Assembly (NCBI RefSeq): GCF_026167525.1
Contig: NZ_CP110679.1
Location: 372,001 to 436,000, forward strand
Length of the DNA: 64,000 nt
Direction of reading: 5' to 3'
Source of the DNA: Sphingomonas sp. M1-B02
GTDB lineage: Bacteria; Pseudomonadota; Alphaproteobacteria; Sphingomonadales; Sphingomonadaceae
The notes beneath the pieces are model-generated. The model had not been told where the DNA came from. It did no database searches and was given only the letters and a program-made list of their open reading frames with translations. Below, in pieces: positions 28,016-37,795 of the stretch. Position 1 is the stretch's first letter. Every line of letters begins with the position of its first letter. The position numbers were made by a program, and so were the translations under genes.

Positions 28016-29265
28016 CGATCCGCAGCCACCCGCTGCGTGCCGCGCTTTCGGAAGAGATGCACGTCCGCCGGCTGCCGCGTTTTGCCGCGCCGTGCCGCCT
28101 GCTCCAGATCGTAACGCTGCTCGGCGAAGCTTCGGGCGATTCCGCACGCGACCATATCGCGATGCTGGTTACCGCCGGGCGTGAAGTGGTGCCGGTGTCG
28201 GCCCGATATGCGGTGCTGGACCTGGGCGGCGTGACGCTTGTCTGGGAACGCCACACCGAATTCGCGACCTACACCTTGCTGTGCCCCGGGCCGTTCGACG
28301 CGCCGTTCGACCCCGAGCTGTTCGAGCCGATCCAGTCCAGAATCCTCGACCATATGCCCGGAGAGATCGTCCGCGCGACCCAGATCGCCTTCGTCGGCGG
28401 CAATGCGCCGGACCCGTTGCCCGCCGATCTCGAGGCGTGGTTCGCGCCTGAGGCGATGATCGTCTGCGATGTCGCCGGCGGCCTGGCGACGGTGATCTCG
28501 GATTTCCGGCTGAATGAGGACGGCTATGGCCGACTGCTCGTGCGCGATCGTGGCCTGGAACATGACGAGCCGGCGCAACTGCTGCTGCGGCTGCAGGAAC
28601 TCGGCAATTACCGGAACATGGCGCTGCTCGGCCTCCCGCTCGCGCAACGGCTGACTCCGGCGGTGACCGGACTGGAGGCGCGGCTCGCGGGCCTGACGCA
28701 TGCCGTTTCGGAACGGACGTCGGAAGATGACCAACTGCTCGACGAGCTCACCTTCCTGTCGGCCGAACTCGCCCGGCTGCTCGCCGAGACGCGCTATCGG
28801 ATGAGCGCGACGCGCGCTTATGGCCAGCTCAGCATCGATCGCCTGGCCGGCCTCAAAATCGGCACCGTGCGCGGCTATCAAACGCTGGCGGATTTCACCG
28901 AACGGCGGCTGACCCCGGCGCTTCGCACCTGCGAATCCTTTTCGGCACGGCTGGATGACCTGTCGAGGCGCGCCTCCTGGACCAGCGAATTGCTGCGAAC
29001 GCGGATCGACATCGCGCTCGCCAAGCAGAACCGCGATCTGCTCACGTCGATGGACCGCCGCACCCGGCTGCAGCTGCGGCTGCAACAGACGGTGGAGGGG
29101 CTGTCGATCGTCGCGATCAGCTATTATCTGGTGGCACTGATGAGTTATCTCGTGGGCGCATTGCCGGGCCACAGCCACGATCTCGCGATGGCGGCGGCGG
29201 TGCCGCTGGTGCTGGCGGTCGTTGCATTCTCGCTGTGGCGCTTGCGGCGGCGGCTTTCGGAATAG
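28012..29265 (+). CDS. DUF3422 family membrane-anchored protein
   Basis: A 417-aa protein matching DUF3422 (HPLRAALSEEMHVRRLPRFA start, then VTLVWERHTEFATYTLLCPG). It is mainly a soluble cytoplasmic domain with a coiled-coil-rich middle (about 215-360) and two C-terminal transmembrane helices (about 363-380 and 388-408), a topology reminiscent of CorA-like proteins. The GTG start overlaps the repeat ORF stop. Genes of this family are often found beside PGCs or in alphaproteobacterial energy loci, but no function is known. Its place at the end of the puf run suggests co-transcription. Confidence 0.8.
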   Translation: MTIRSHPLRAALSEEMHVRRLPRFAAPCRLLQIVTLLGEASGDSARDHIAMLVTAGREVVPVSARYAVLDLGGVTLVWERHTEFATYTLLCPGPFDAPFDPELFEPIQSRILDHMPGEIVRATQIAFVGGNAPDPLPADLEAWFAPEAMIVCDVAGGLATVISDFRLNEDGYGRLLVRDRGLEHDEPAQLLLRLQELGNYRNMALLGLPLAQRLTPAVTGLEARLAGLTHAVSERTSEDDQLLDELTFLSAELARLLAETRYRMSATRAYGQLSIDRLAGLKIGTVRGYQTLADFTERRLTPALRTCESFSARLDDLSRRASWTSELLRTRIDIALAKQNRDLLTSMDRRTRLQLRLQQTVEGLSIVAISYYLVALMSYLVGALPGHSHDLAMAAAVPLVLAVVAFSLWRLRRRLSE

Positions 29266-29292
29266 GGCTCGATTTGCCGGTTCCAAAAACGT

Positions 29293-29369
29293 CATCCCGG
29301 CGAAGGCCGGGATCCAGGGTAACCAAGCGACGTACTGCTTGGCCCTGGATCCCGGCCTTCGCCGGGATG
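29293..29369. repeat. Intergenic palindromic repeat (CATCCCGGCGAAGGCCGGGA type)
   Basis: A 77-bp nearly perfect palindrome: arm CATCCCGGCGAAGGCCGGGA plus TCCAGGG pairs with its complement ending in GGGATG, with inner CCAAGC/GCTTGG pairing and a short loop. It lies between the convergent DUF3422 and hemA genes, 28 and 21 bp from their stops, and could serve as a bidirectional terminator. This repeat type is very common between sphingomonad genes. Confidence 0.85.
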
Positions 29370-29389
29370 GCGATGTCGAAGCTTGGAGT

Positions 29390-30613
29390 CTAAGCCGCGA
29401 CTGCCTGGCGGGCGAGGGCGCATTGCGACCAGATCTCGCTGAGCGCGGTCACCAGCCGATCGATGTCGCCGTCGGTATGCACCGGCGACGGGGTGATCCG
29501 CAGCCGTTCGGTGCCCATCGGCACGGTGGGATAGTTGATCGGCTGCACATAGATGCCGTGATTGGCCAGCAGCCAGTCGCTGATCATCTTGGCGTGGTGC
29601 GGGTCGCCGACCATCACTGGGATGATGTGGCTGGGGTTGGGCAAATGCGGGATGCCGAGCGCGTCGAGCCGCTGGCGGACGATCGCCACGCGGTTCTGGT
29701 GGCGGACGCGCTCGATCTGGCTTTCCTTGAGGTGCCGGATCGACGCAGTCGCGCCGGCCGCCACCGCGGGGGGCAGCGCGGTCGAGAAGATGAAGCCGCT
29801 CGCGAAGCTGCGGACGAAATCGCACAGATTCTTCGACGCGGTAATATAGCCGCCCATCACGCCGAACGCCTTGCCCAGCGTGCCCTCGATCACGTCGATG
29901 CGGTGCATCAGGCCCAGCTCCTCGGCGACGCCGCCGCCGCGCGGGCCATAAAGGCCGACGCCATGGACCTCATCGATATAGCTGAGTGCACCATGCTTTT
30001 CGCAGACTTCGATAATCTCGGCGATCGGGGCGATGTCGCCGTCCATCGAATAGACGCTCTCGAACGCGACCAGCTTGGCGCGGCCGGGCTCGACTTGGCT
30101 GAGCAGTTCATCGAGATGCGCGACATCGTTGTGCCGCCAGCGCTTGCACTCGGCGCGGCTGTGGCGAATGCCTTCGATCATCGACGCATGGTTGAGCGCA
30201 TCGGACAGCACCACGCAATCGGGCAGCCGCGAGGCGAGGGTGGAAAGCGCCGCCCAGTTCGAGACATAGCCCGAGGTGAAGATCAGCGCCGCTTCCTTGC
30301 CGTGCAGATCGGCGAGTTCGGCCTCGAGCAGGACATGCTGGTGATTGGTGCCCGAGATGTTGCGCGTGCCCCCCGCGCCGGCGCCGCAGCGATCGAGCGT
30401 CTCGTGCATCGCCTCCAGCACCTTGGGGTGCTGGCCCATGCCGAGATAGTCGTTCGAGCACCAGACGGTGACGTCCGCGACCTGGCCATCCTCGGTCCAG
30501 CGCTTGGCGCGAGGGAATTGGCCGGCCTGGCGCTCGATCTCGGCGAAGACGCGGTAATTGCCCGCCTCGCGCAAACCGTCGAGCTGCCCTGCGAACACTG
30601 CCTCGTAATCCAT
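29390..30613 (-). CDS. hemA: 5-aminolevulinate synthase
   Basis: PLP-dependent condensation of glycine and succinyl-CoA, the entry step to tetrapyrroles (C4 pathway of alphaproteobacteria). 407 aa, with the PLP lysine in [15 protein letters not shown] (Lys248), the aspartate in [16 protein letters not shown] and the glycine-rich [14 protein letters not shown] segment. The ATG overlaps the puhE stop as TAATG, with GGAGAGGG upstream. As last gene of the puh-acsF operon, it ties precursor supply to pigment synthesis; a second hemA elsewhere is possible. Confidence 0.96.
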   Translation of the reverse strand: MDYEAVFAGQLDGLREAGNYRVFAEIERQAGQFPRAKRWTEDGQVADVTVWCSNDYLGMGQHPKVLEAMHETLDRCGAGAGGTRNISGTNHQHVLLEAELADLHGKEAALIFTSGYVSNWAALSTLASRLPDCVVLSDALNHASMIEGIRHSRAECKRWRHNDVAHLDELLSQVEPGRAKLVAFESVYSMDGDIAPIAEIIEVCEKHGALSYIDEVHGVGLYGPRGGGVAEELGLMHRIDVIEGTLGKAFGVMGGYITASKNLCDFVRSFASGFIFSTALPPAVAAGATASIRHLKESQIERVRHQNRVAIVRQRLDALGIPHLPNPSHIIPVMVGDPHHAKMISDWLLANHGIYVQPINYPTVPMGTERLRITPSPVHTDGDIDRLVTALSEIWSQCALARQAVAA

Positions 30614-31401
30614 TACCCTCTCCCCACGCGTTCGACGACGGCTCGTGCCGCCTTGTTGTTGGATGCCCATTGCCACATCTTCGCATCGCGAAGCGGCAAA
30701 ACCAGAAATAGATGCTCGACTACCCCGAGTATCGTGAGCCCGGCGATCAGCGTCGCGCTTGCCGAGGCGCCGCTGCCCGCGGGCGCGGCCTCCGCCACGG
30801 TCCAGGCCCAGAAAGCGAGGGCGCTGCCGAGCACGATCGAGAAGGGGAACAGCACATTGCACCGCGCCTTGCGGAAATAGCTTTTCAGATAAGCGAGATG
30901 TTCGGGGAACACCTCGTCGCTGAGATTGGGCACGCCCAGATACAGGTTGAACTTGGCCGAGACGCGCAGCACGAACAGCAACAGGAAGGTGAGCGGCGCG
31001 GCCTGGTTGGGCTGGCCCCAGGTGATCGCGAACAGCAGGATCGCGGTCGCGGCGATCGCCAGCTCGTGGTGGATGACGGTGGCGGTCGCGGCCTTGAACC
31101 GCGCCCAGCCGACCGCCTCGGGCGGGCATTCGGCGCGGTTGGGACCGGAGACATGCCCCATCAGGAAGCTCATTTCGTGCCAGCCCCAGATCAGGATCGC
31201 CGCGGCGAAACCGGCATAGGCGCCGCCGACGCTGCTATCGCCGGCCCTCGCCCAGACCAGTCCGATCGCGCCGATCGCGACCAGCCCGGCGAGGATCAGG
31301 CTGGTGCGGAAGGTCTCGCGCGGCCGGCTGTCGAGCCAGACCACGGCGCCGGTGCCGATGAACCACATCAGCAGCGCGAACAGGAGCGGCGGGAGTGTCA
31401 C
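30613..31401 (-). CDS. puhE: Photosynthetic complex putative assembly protein PuhE
   Basis: A 262-aa polytopic membrane protein (about seven helices) of the PuhE family, conserved between acsF and hemA in aerobic and purple phototrophs. Segments [39 protein letters not shown] and [20 protein letters not shown] are typical. Implicated in reaction-centre assembly and in modulating pigment synthesis. The GTG at 31401 overlaps the acsF stop as GTGA. Confidence 0.9.
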   Translation of the reverse strand: MTLPPLLFALLMWFIGTGAVVWLDSRPRETFRTSLILAGLVAIGAIGLVWARAGDSSVGGAYAGFAAAILIWGWHEMSFLMGHVSGPNRAECPPEAVGWARFKAATATVIHHELAIAATAILLFAITWGQPNQAAPLTFLLLFVLRVSAKFNLYLGVPNLSDEVFPEHLAYLKSYFRKARCNVLFPFSIVLGSALAFWAWTVAEAAPAGSGASASATLIAGLTILGVVEHLFLVLPLRDAKMWQWASNNKAARAVVERVGRG

Positions 31402-32468
31402 CAGGCCGGGACCATCCGGACCGTGGCCGGTGCGATGTTGCGCTTGACCGGCGTGCAATAGAGCCGGGCGAAATTGACTGCGGCGGCACCGACAAGGCCG
31501 ATGCGCTTGATCCCGCCGGCCAGCCCGCCCTGGCTCTTCGCCGCATCGATGGCGACGGCGATCTTGCGCATCCGCTCGAGCCCGCGCGCGAAGCCTGGGC
31601 TGTCGGTATCGAGTACTACCGGGAACACCTGGCGCGTGATTTCCGAGCAGATCGTGAAGACGCGGCGGTCATATTCGGTTGGATCGATGCCGAGCGCCTT
31701 GTGGAAAGCGGGGCGATTGTGATCGCGGACGTACATCGTCGCGTAGACCGCGACCAGGAAGAAGCGGATCCACAGCTTGTTGACCCCGGTCAGCAGCTTG
31801 GGATCGTTGCGCATGAGGATCGCGAAGGCGTCGCCGTGGCGGAACTCGTCGTTGCACCACAGTTCGAACCAGTTGAAGATCGGGTGGAAGCGCAGCTCGG
31901 GATGCTTCGCCAGATGCCGGAAGATCGTGATGTAGCGCGCATAGCCGATCTTTTCGCTGAGATAGGTCGCGTAGAAGATGAATTTCGGGCGGAAATAGGT
32001 GTATTTCTTGGTCCGCGTCAGGAAGCCCAGATCGATGCCGATGCCGGCGTCCTTGAGCGTATCGTTGATGAAGCCGGCGTGGCGGCTCTCGTCGCGGCTC
32101 ATCAGCTTGAAGAGCTGCTTGATGTCGTGGTTCTTCACCCGCTTGGCGATCTCGGCATAGAGGATGCAGCCCGAGAATTCGGCGGTGAGCGAGCTGACGA
32201 GGAAATCGGTGAATTCCTGACGCAGGCCGTCGGGCAGGCTCTCGATCACGCCGTCGAACGCCTCGGTGCGCTTGAAGTGGAGCCGGTTGGGATCGGCGAC
32301 CATCTCGGCGATCAGCGCATCCCATTCGGCGCGCACCGGGGTCACGTCGATCCGGTCCATTGCCGCGAAATCGGTGGTGTAGAAGCGCGGGCTCAGGACG
32401 GTGTCCTCACGGGCGAGCGCCATCGCATCGGCCGAAGTTGCGGCCTTGATGGGGGTCACGGCGTTCAT
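31398..32468 (-). CDS. acsF: Mg-protoporphyrin IX monomethyl ester (oxidative) cyclase
   Basis: Aerobic diiron cyclase (356 aa) that forms the isocyclic E ring using O2. Two carboxylate/His iron motifs are visible: [20 protein letters not shown] and [19 protein letters not shown] (ExxH type). No anaerobic bchE is present in the window, so ring closure here depends on oxygen. The ATG at 32468 overlaps the stop of the 98-aa ORF as ATGA. Confidence 0.96.
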   Translation of the reverse strand: MNAVTPIKAATSADAMALAREDTVLSPRFYTTDFAAMDRIDVTPVRAEWDALIAEMVADPNRLHFKRTEAFDGVIESLPDGLRQEFTDFLVSSLTAEFSGCILYAEIAKRVKNHDIKQLFKLMSRDESRHAGFINDTLKDAGIGIDLGFLTRTKKYTYFRPKFIFYATYLSEKIGYARYITIFRHLAKHPELRFHPIFNWFELWCNDEFRHGDAFAILMRNDPKLLTGVNKLWIRFFLVAVYATMYVRDHNRPAFHKALGIDPTEYDRRVFTICSEITRQVFPVVLDTDSPGFARGLERMRKIAVAIDAAKSQGGLAGGIKRIGLVGAAAVNFARLYCTPVKRNIAPATVRMVPAW

Positions 32469-32761
32469 AGCACTGTCCGATCGCTGAAGCTGACTTCGTA
32501 GAGTTCCGCCATTTCGAAATGGCCGGCGAATTTGGTCCACAGCCGCTCGACCGTGCTCGCGCGCTCGACGGTGGCGATGCGATCCTCGACGCGGCGCTCG
32601 CCGAAGCCGACGCAGATCGGCGCGCCGTGGACCTTCACGCGATCACCCGGGCCGACTTCATAGTCGTTCGCCAGCACCACATTCGCGCGGCAATATTCGT
32701 CGCTGAGCTCGACCTCGACGCGGCAGGGCGTGTCGAAGCGGGTGCGGCGCAGCGCGATCAT
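32465..32761 (-). CDS. Conserved 98-residue ORF between puhC and acsF
   Basis: A small soluble protein ([20 protein letters not shown] ... [20 protein letters not shown]). The N-terminal half looks like a beta-barrel of about 60 residues ([20 protein letters not shown]), followed by a helical tail. It overlaps puhC upstream and acsF downstream, both as ATGA, so it is certainly translated with them. ORFs of this size at this position occur in other aerobic phototroph clusters, but no function is known to me. A role in cyclase or reaction-centre assembly is inferred. Confidence 0.75.
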   Translation of the reverse strand: MIALRRTRFDTPCRVEVELSDEYCRANVVLANDYEVGPGDRVKVHGAPICVGFGERRVEDRIATVERASTVERLWTKFAGHFEMAELYEVSFSDRTVL

Positions 32762-33255
32762 GCTTCGGGGTCCACGGAGACGGCGTTCTTCGCGTCGAGC
32801 AAAGCCGCGAAGGTCGCGCGGTTGGTGGTGCCGAAGGCGGTGAGCTCGAGTGCGCGACCGGTGGCGCTGTCGACCAAGGAGAGCTCGCCGTCCGCCCACA
32901 AGGTCAGCTTGAAGGGAGGGCCGTCGCCGATGCCGTGCGCGCGCCGTTCGCGCGCCAGTCCGCGCATCACCCCACGGATGAAGCCGGTCTGCTGGCCAGG
33001 CACCACCGTCGAGGCGACGCCGCCCTTCACGTCCTCGATCACCACCGCGCCGTCGGCGCGATCGATGAAGCGCAGGTCGCGCGACTTAACGACCCGGATC
33101 CCGGCCTGTTCGCGCATCAATGTGGGCGATGCCGCAGGCGGAATGTCGGCGATTCGAACGACGCTCGCCGCAGTCAACGCGAACAGGACGAGCGCACCGG
33201 CGAGGAACAGGGTCCCGCGCGGCAGCATGTCGCCATGGCTGTGGGTGCCGCTCAT
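32758..33255 (-). CDS. puhC: Photosynthetic complex assembly protein PuhC
   Basis: 165 aa with one N-terminal transmembrane helix (about 17-37, LFLAGALVLFALTAASVVRI) and a periplasmic domain (VVKSRDLRFIDRADGAVVIE ... GFIRGVMRGLARERRAHGIG). PuhC supports assembly of LH1-reaction-centre complexes. Start and stop both overlap neighbours as ATGA (puhB upstream, the 98-aa ORF downstream). Confidence 0.92.
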   Translation of the reverse strand: MSGTHSHGDMLPRGTLFLAGALVLFALTAASVVRIADIPPAASPTLMREQAGIRVVKSRDLRFIDRADGAVVIEDVKGGVASTVVPGQQTGFIRGVMRGLARERRAHGIGDGPPFKLTLWADGELSLVDSATGRALELTAFGTTNRATFAALLDAKNAVSVDPEA

Positions 33256-33902
33256 GCCGCCACCGCTTCGCCGAAGGATTCGATCGGGGCGGCGCTGGGC
33301 CGGGCTGCGGCGATGCGGCCTTCGGGATTGGCGGCCAGGCAGGTCCGCGCGATCAGCGCCGCGACGTCCGCCGCTTTGGGAATTGCGCGCAGCATCGGCT
33401 GCGGCCGGGCCAATTTCCACGGCCGCGCATGCGGCCACAGTGCAAGATAGCCGAGCTTCTGCTGGCCGCGGATGGTGAGCGGCATGTCGCCCGATCCGTC
33501 GGCACGCGCGGCGAGATCGACCGCACCCACCAGCGCGAGCGGCAGATTGATGCATTTGGGCAGCGCCATGCCGATGCGAAGCACGATCCGGCGATTGGTG
33601 AGCGTGTAGATCGTCGTGCGCGCCGAGCCCCAGGCGAGCAGATGGAGCAAGCCGACGCCGATCACGCCGACGAGCGCGGTCATCCCGGCGCCGAGGAGAT
33701 CGCCGGGCCCGCCGACGCCCTGGGCCAGCGCGCTGATCAGCGCCCAGGCGGTGAGCAGGACGAAATAGGCGGCGACGAGCCTGGTGTGGAATGCGGTACG
33801 CGCCAGCACGCGCCAGTCGGGCGAGCCCTGCCAGAGGATCTGCTCGCCGGCGGGCGGAATACCCGGCAGTCCCGGGATCGGCTCATTCTCATACTCGGTC
33901 AT
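33252..33902 (-). CDS. puhB: Photosynthetic complex assembly protein PuhB
   Basis: 216-aa bacterial PH-domain protein with two transmembrane helices (about 40-58 and 66-85). The family opening GIPPAGEQILWQGSPDWRVL and the segment TIYTLTNRRIVLRIGMALPK are diagnostic. PuhB assists reaction-centre assembly, probably through PuhA. The start overlaps the puhA stop (ATGA). Confidence 0.93.
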   Translation of the reverse strand: MTEYENEPIPGLPGIPPAGEQILWQGSPDWRVLARTAFHTRLVAAYFVLLTAWALISALAQGVGGPGDLLGAGMTALVGVIGVGLLHLLAWGSARTTIYTLTNRRIVLRIGMALPKCINLPLALVGAVDLAARADGSGDMPLTIRGQQKLGYLALWPHARPWKLARPQPMLRAIPKAADVAALIARTCLAANPEGRIAAARPSAAPIESFGEAVAA

Positions 33903-34678
33903 ATGAGGGGCTCCTGCCGGTTGGTGTTTGCATAGAGATAGCCGCCGCCGAAATAGGCCTGGACGCGCTCTTCTTCGTACAGCGTGATCCGGTCGGGCGC
34001 GGCGGGGCGCGGCGCCTCGGCGAACTGGGCGGCGTTGACCGCGTCGATCACCACGCGGCGGCGGCGGCGGTCGACCTTGGCCATCATCATCGGCGCGATG
34101 ACCGGCCCGATGCCGACTCCATCGGTGCCGCTGAGCTGGATGTAGCGGACCAGCCGGTCGGCCCGGTCTATCCACAGGTCGCTGACCGTGCCTGCGACGA
34201 CCCCGTCTGCGCCGATCACCGGCCAGCCAGTCATATCGGAATCTTCACGCGCCACCCAGAAATCGGCCGCGGTGCTGAGTGGCACGATGCGCGGATGGCC
34301 CTCCATGTCGAGGTCGGGACGCTTGGCGCGATCCGCCCAGGCCGCCGGACCGATACCGTCGACCAGGGGGTTACCGGTCGGGGCATAGGGCGCGCCGTGC
34401 GAACGTTCGGTGCGCTGCGCGGCGATGTCGATCGGCTCGCGGCCCTGGGTCGGGGTGGTGACGGTGCCATGCCCGAACGGCAGGAGGAAAGACTTGGGCG
34501 ACGCCATCGACAGCGGGCCGCCCGGCGCCTGGAGCCGACCGGTCATTTCATCCTCGAGCGGATAGCCTTCGCGTCGATCCTCGCGGCGCAGGTAGAAGAC
34601 CAGGCCGATGAAGAACAGGACGAACGCCCAGAAGACGAGGAGGGCGACATCGATGCCGGGGGTGAGCTGGGGGTGCAT
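33899..34678 (-). CDS. puhA: Photosynthetic reaction centre subunit H
   Basis: Reaction-centre H subunit (259 aa) with a single N-terminal membrane helix (about 11-31, IDVALLVFWAFVLFFIGLVF) and a cytoplasmic PRC-barrel domain that caps the quinone site. Typical segments are YLRREDRREGYPLE, FWVAREDSDMTGWPVIGADG and LWIDRADRLVRYIQLS. First of the puhABC block; 11 nt after lhaA. Confidence 0.96.
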   Translation of the reverse strand: MHPQLTPGIDVALLVFWAFVLFFIGLVFYLRREDRREGYPLEDEMTGRLQAPGGPLSMASPKSFLLPFGHGTVTTPTQGREPIDIAAQRTERSHGAPYAPTGNPLVDGIGPAAWADRAKRPDLDMEGHPRIVPLSTAADFWVAREDSDMTGWPVIGADGVVAGTVSDLWIDRADRLVRYIQLSGTDGVGIGPVIAPMMMAKVDRRRRRVVIDAVNAAQFAEAPRPAAPDRITLYEEERVQAYFGGGYLYANTNRQEPLI

Positions 34679-34689
34679 GGCGGTCCCTT

Positions 34690-36183
34690 TCAGATCGGAA
34701 ATTCGCTGAGGCCGAAGCGGCGATTGGTAGGAAGCGGGGCATCGGTGCTGCGCACCAGCGGCCCGAGCGCGATGAGCGTGCCGAGCAACAGCAATATCTC
34801 GACGCAATAGACGAAGGTGTAGCCGGTGGCGGGGGCGGCGAGGGTCGGGCCGAGATCGCGCGCGACCGCGGCTGCCGACACCAGGTCGCGGACGAAGGCA
34901 CCGACCGCTATCGCCAGCCCGGCGCAGGTTGCCTGCACCGCGCCCCAGGCGCCGAGCGCGAGGCCGGTGCGGCCATCGAGCGCGGTGTCGTCCGAGATCG
35001 CCATCGCCGCGGTGAGCGTGCCGACCGAGAAGAGACCGCAGCCGAAGCCGATGAAGGTGGCGCCGATGCCGAGCAAGGCGACCGACTGCAGCGGTCCGGC
35101 GAAGATCACGAACAGGAAGGCGAAAATGCCGGCAACGCCGCCGAAGCCGGCCAGCCGGTGCGGATCGCTGCCTTCGCCGAGCCGGTTCGCGGCATGGGCG
35201 AAGCCGGCGAGCATGCCGAGCGCCCACAACGCCGTGAGCGAAGTCGTCGCGCCGACCGTCAGGCCGAGGATCTGCCCGGCATAGGGTTCGAGCAGCACGT
35301 CCTGCATGCTGAAGGCCGCGGCGCCGAGCCCGACCGCGACGAGAAGCCGCATCGTCCGGGGCCGTGCGACGAAGACCGCCCAGACATCGCGGAACGCGGG
35401 CTGATCGGCGCGCACCGCGGTTGCCGCGCGGTTACGGGCTTCCTGCTTCCACAATGCGACCAGATTGAGCACCATCGTCAGCACCGCGGCGCCCTGAACG
35501 ATCTGGACAAGCTTGGTGGGAGTGAAATCGGCAAGCAGCCGGCCGATCACGATCGCGCTGATCATCATGCCGGCGAGCAGCATGACGTAGAGCAAGGCGA
35601 CGACCCGTGGGCGCGCATGGTCGGGGGCGAGATCGGTGGCGAGTGCGAGCCCCGCGGTCTGGGTGGTGTGCATGCCAGCCCCGACCAGCAGGAAGCCGAG
35701 CGCCGCGCAGACCTGCCCGATCAACGGCGATCCGACGCCGTCTCCCGACATGACCAGCAGCGCGAACGGCAGGATCGCGAGCCCGCCAAACTGCATCAGC
35801 GTGCCGAACCAGATGTAGGGAACGCGCTTCCAGCCGAGCAGCGACGCGTGGTGATCCGACTTGAACCCGATCAGCGCGCGCAGCGGCGCGAACAGCAAGG
35901 GGAGGGCGACCATCGCCGCGACCAGGCTGGACGACATGCCGAGCTCGACGATCATCACCCGGTTGAGCGTGCCGGTGAGCAACACCGCGGCCATTCCGAC
36001 CGATACCTGGAACAGCGACAGCCGCAGGATGCGGCTGAGCGGCAGATCCTCGGTCGCGGCATCGGCGAAGGGCAGGAAGCGCGCGCCGAGGCGGTTCCAG
36101 AACGCGCCGGTCTTGAGGCTCTCGACCGGGCTCGGCGCAACGCCGGGATCGGGCGCGGGGGGCGGAGCCAGCGAGGCTTTCAA
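34690..36183 (-). CDS. lhaA: Light-harvesting complex assembly protein LhaA (PucC family)
   Basis: Twelve-helix MFS-like protein of the BCH/PucC family, about 497 aa, needed for LH1 assembly and thought to deliver bacteriochlorophyll to nascent antenna proteins. Conserved LSLFQVSVGMAAVLLTGTLN and RVMIVELGMSSSLVAAMVAL, FKSDHHASLLGWKRVPYIWF and MQDVLLEPYAGQILGLTVGA segments. No ATG lies near the expected N-terminus. A TTG at 36183 is used here; a CTG at 36201 overlaps the bchM stop, with GGAGA well placed 9 nt upstream, and may be the real start. Confidence 0.92.
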   Translation of the reverse strand: MKASLAPPPAPDPGVAPSPVESLKTGAFWNRLGARFLPFADAATEDLPLSRILRLSLFQVSVGMAAVLLTGTLNRVMIVELGMSSSLVAAMVALPLLFAPLRALIGFKSDHHASLLGWKRVPYIWFGTLMQFGGLAILPFALLVMSGDGVGSPLIGQVCAALGFLLVGAGMHTTQTAGLALATDLAPDHARPRVVALLYVMLLAGMMISAIVIGRLLADFTPTKLVQIVQGAAVLTMVLNLVALWKQEARNRAATAVRADQPAFRDVWAVFVARPRTMRLLVAVGLGAAAFSMQDVLLEPYAGQILGLTVGATTSLTALWALGMLAGFAHAANRLGEGSDPHRLAGFGGVAGIFAFLFVIFAGPLQSVALLGIGATFIGFGCGLFSVGTLTAAMAISDDTALDGRTGLALGAWGAVQATCAGLAIAVGAFVRDLVSAAAVARDLGPTLAAPATGYTFVYCVEILLLLGTLIALGPLVRSTDAPLPTNRRFGLSEFPI

Positions 36184-36197
36184 GGCGATAAGGTAGC

Positions 36198-37795
<1,598 letters not shown>

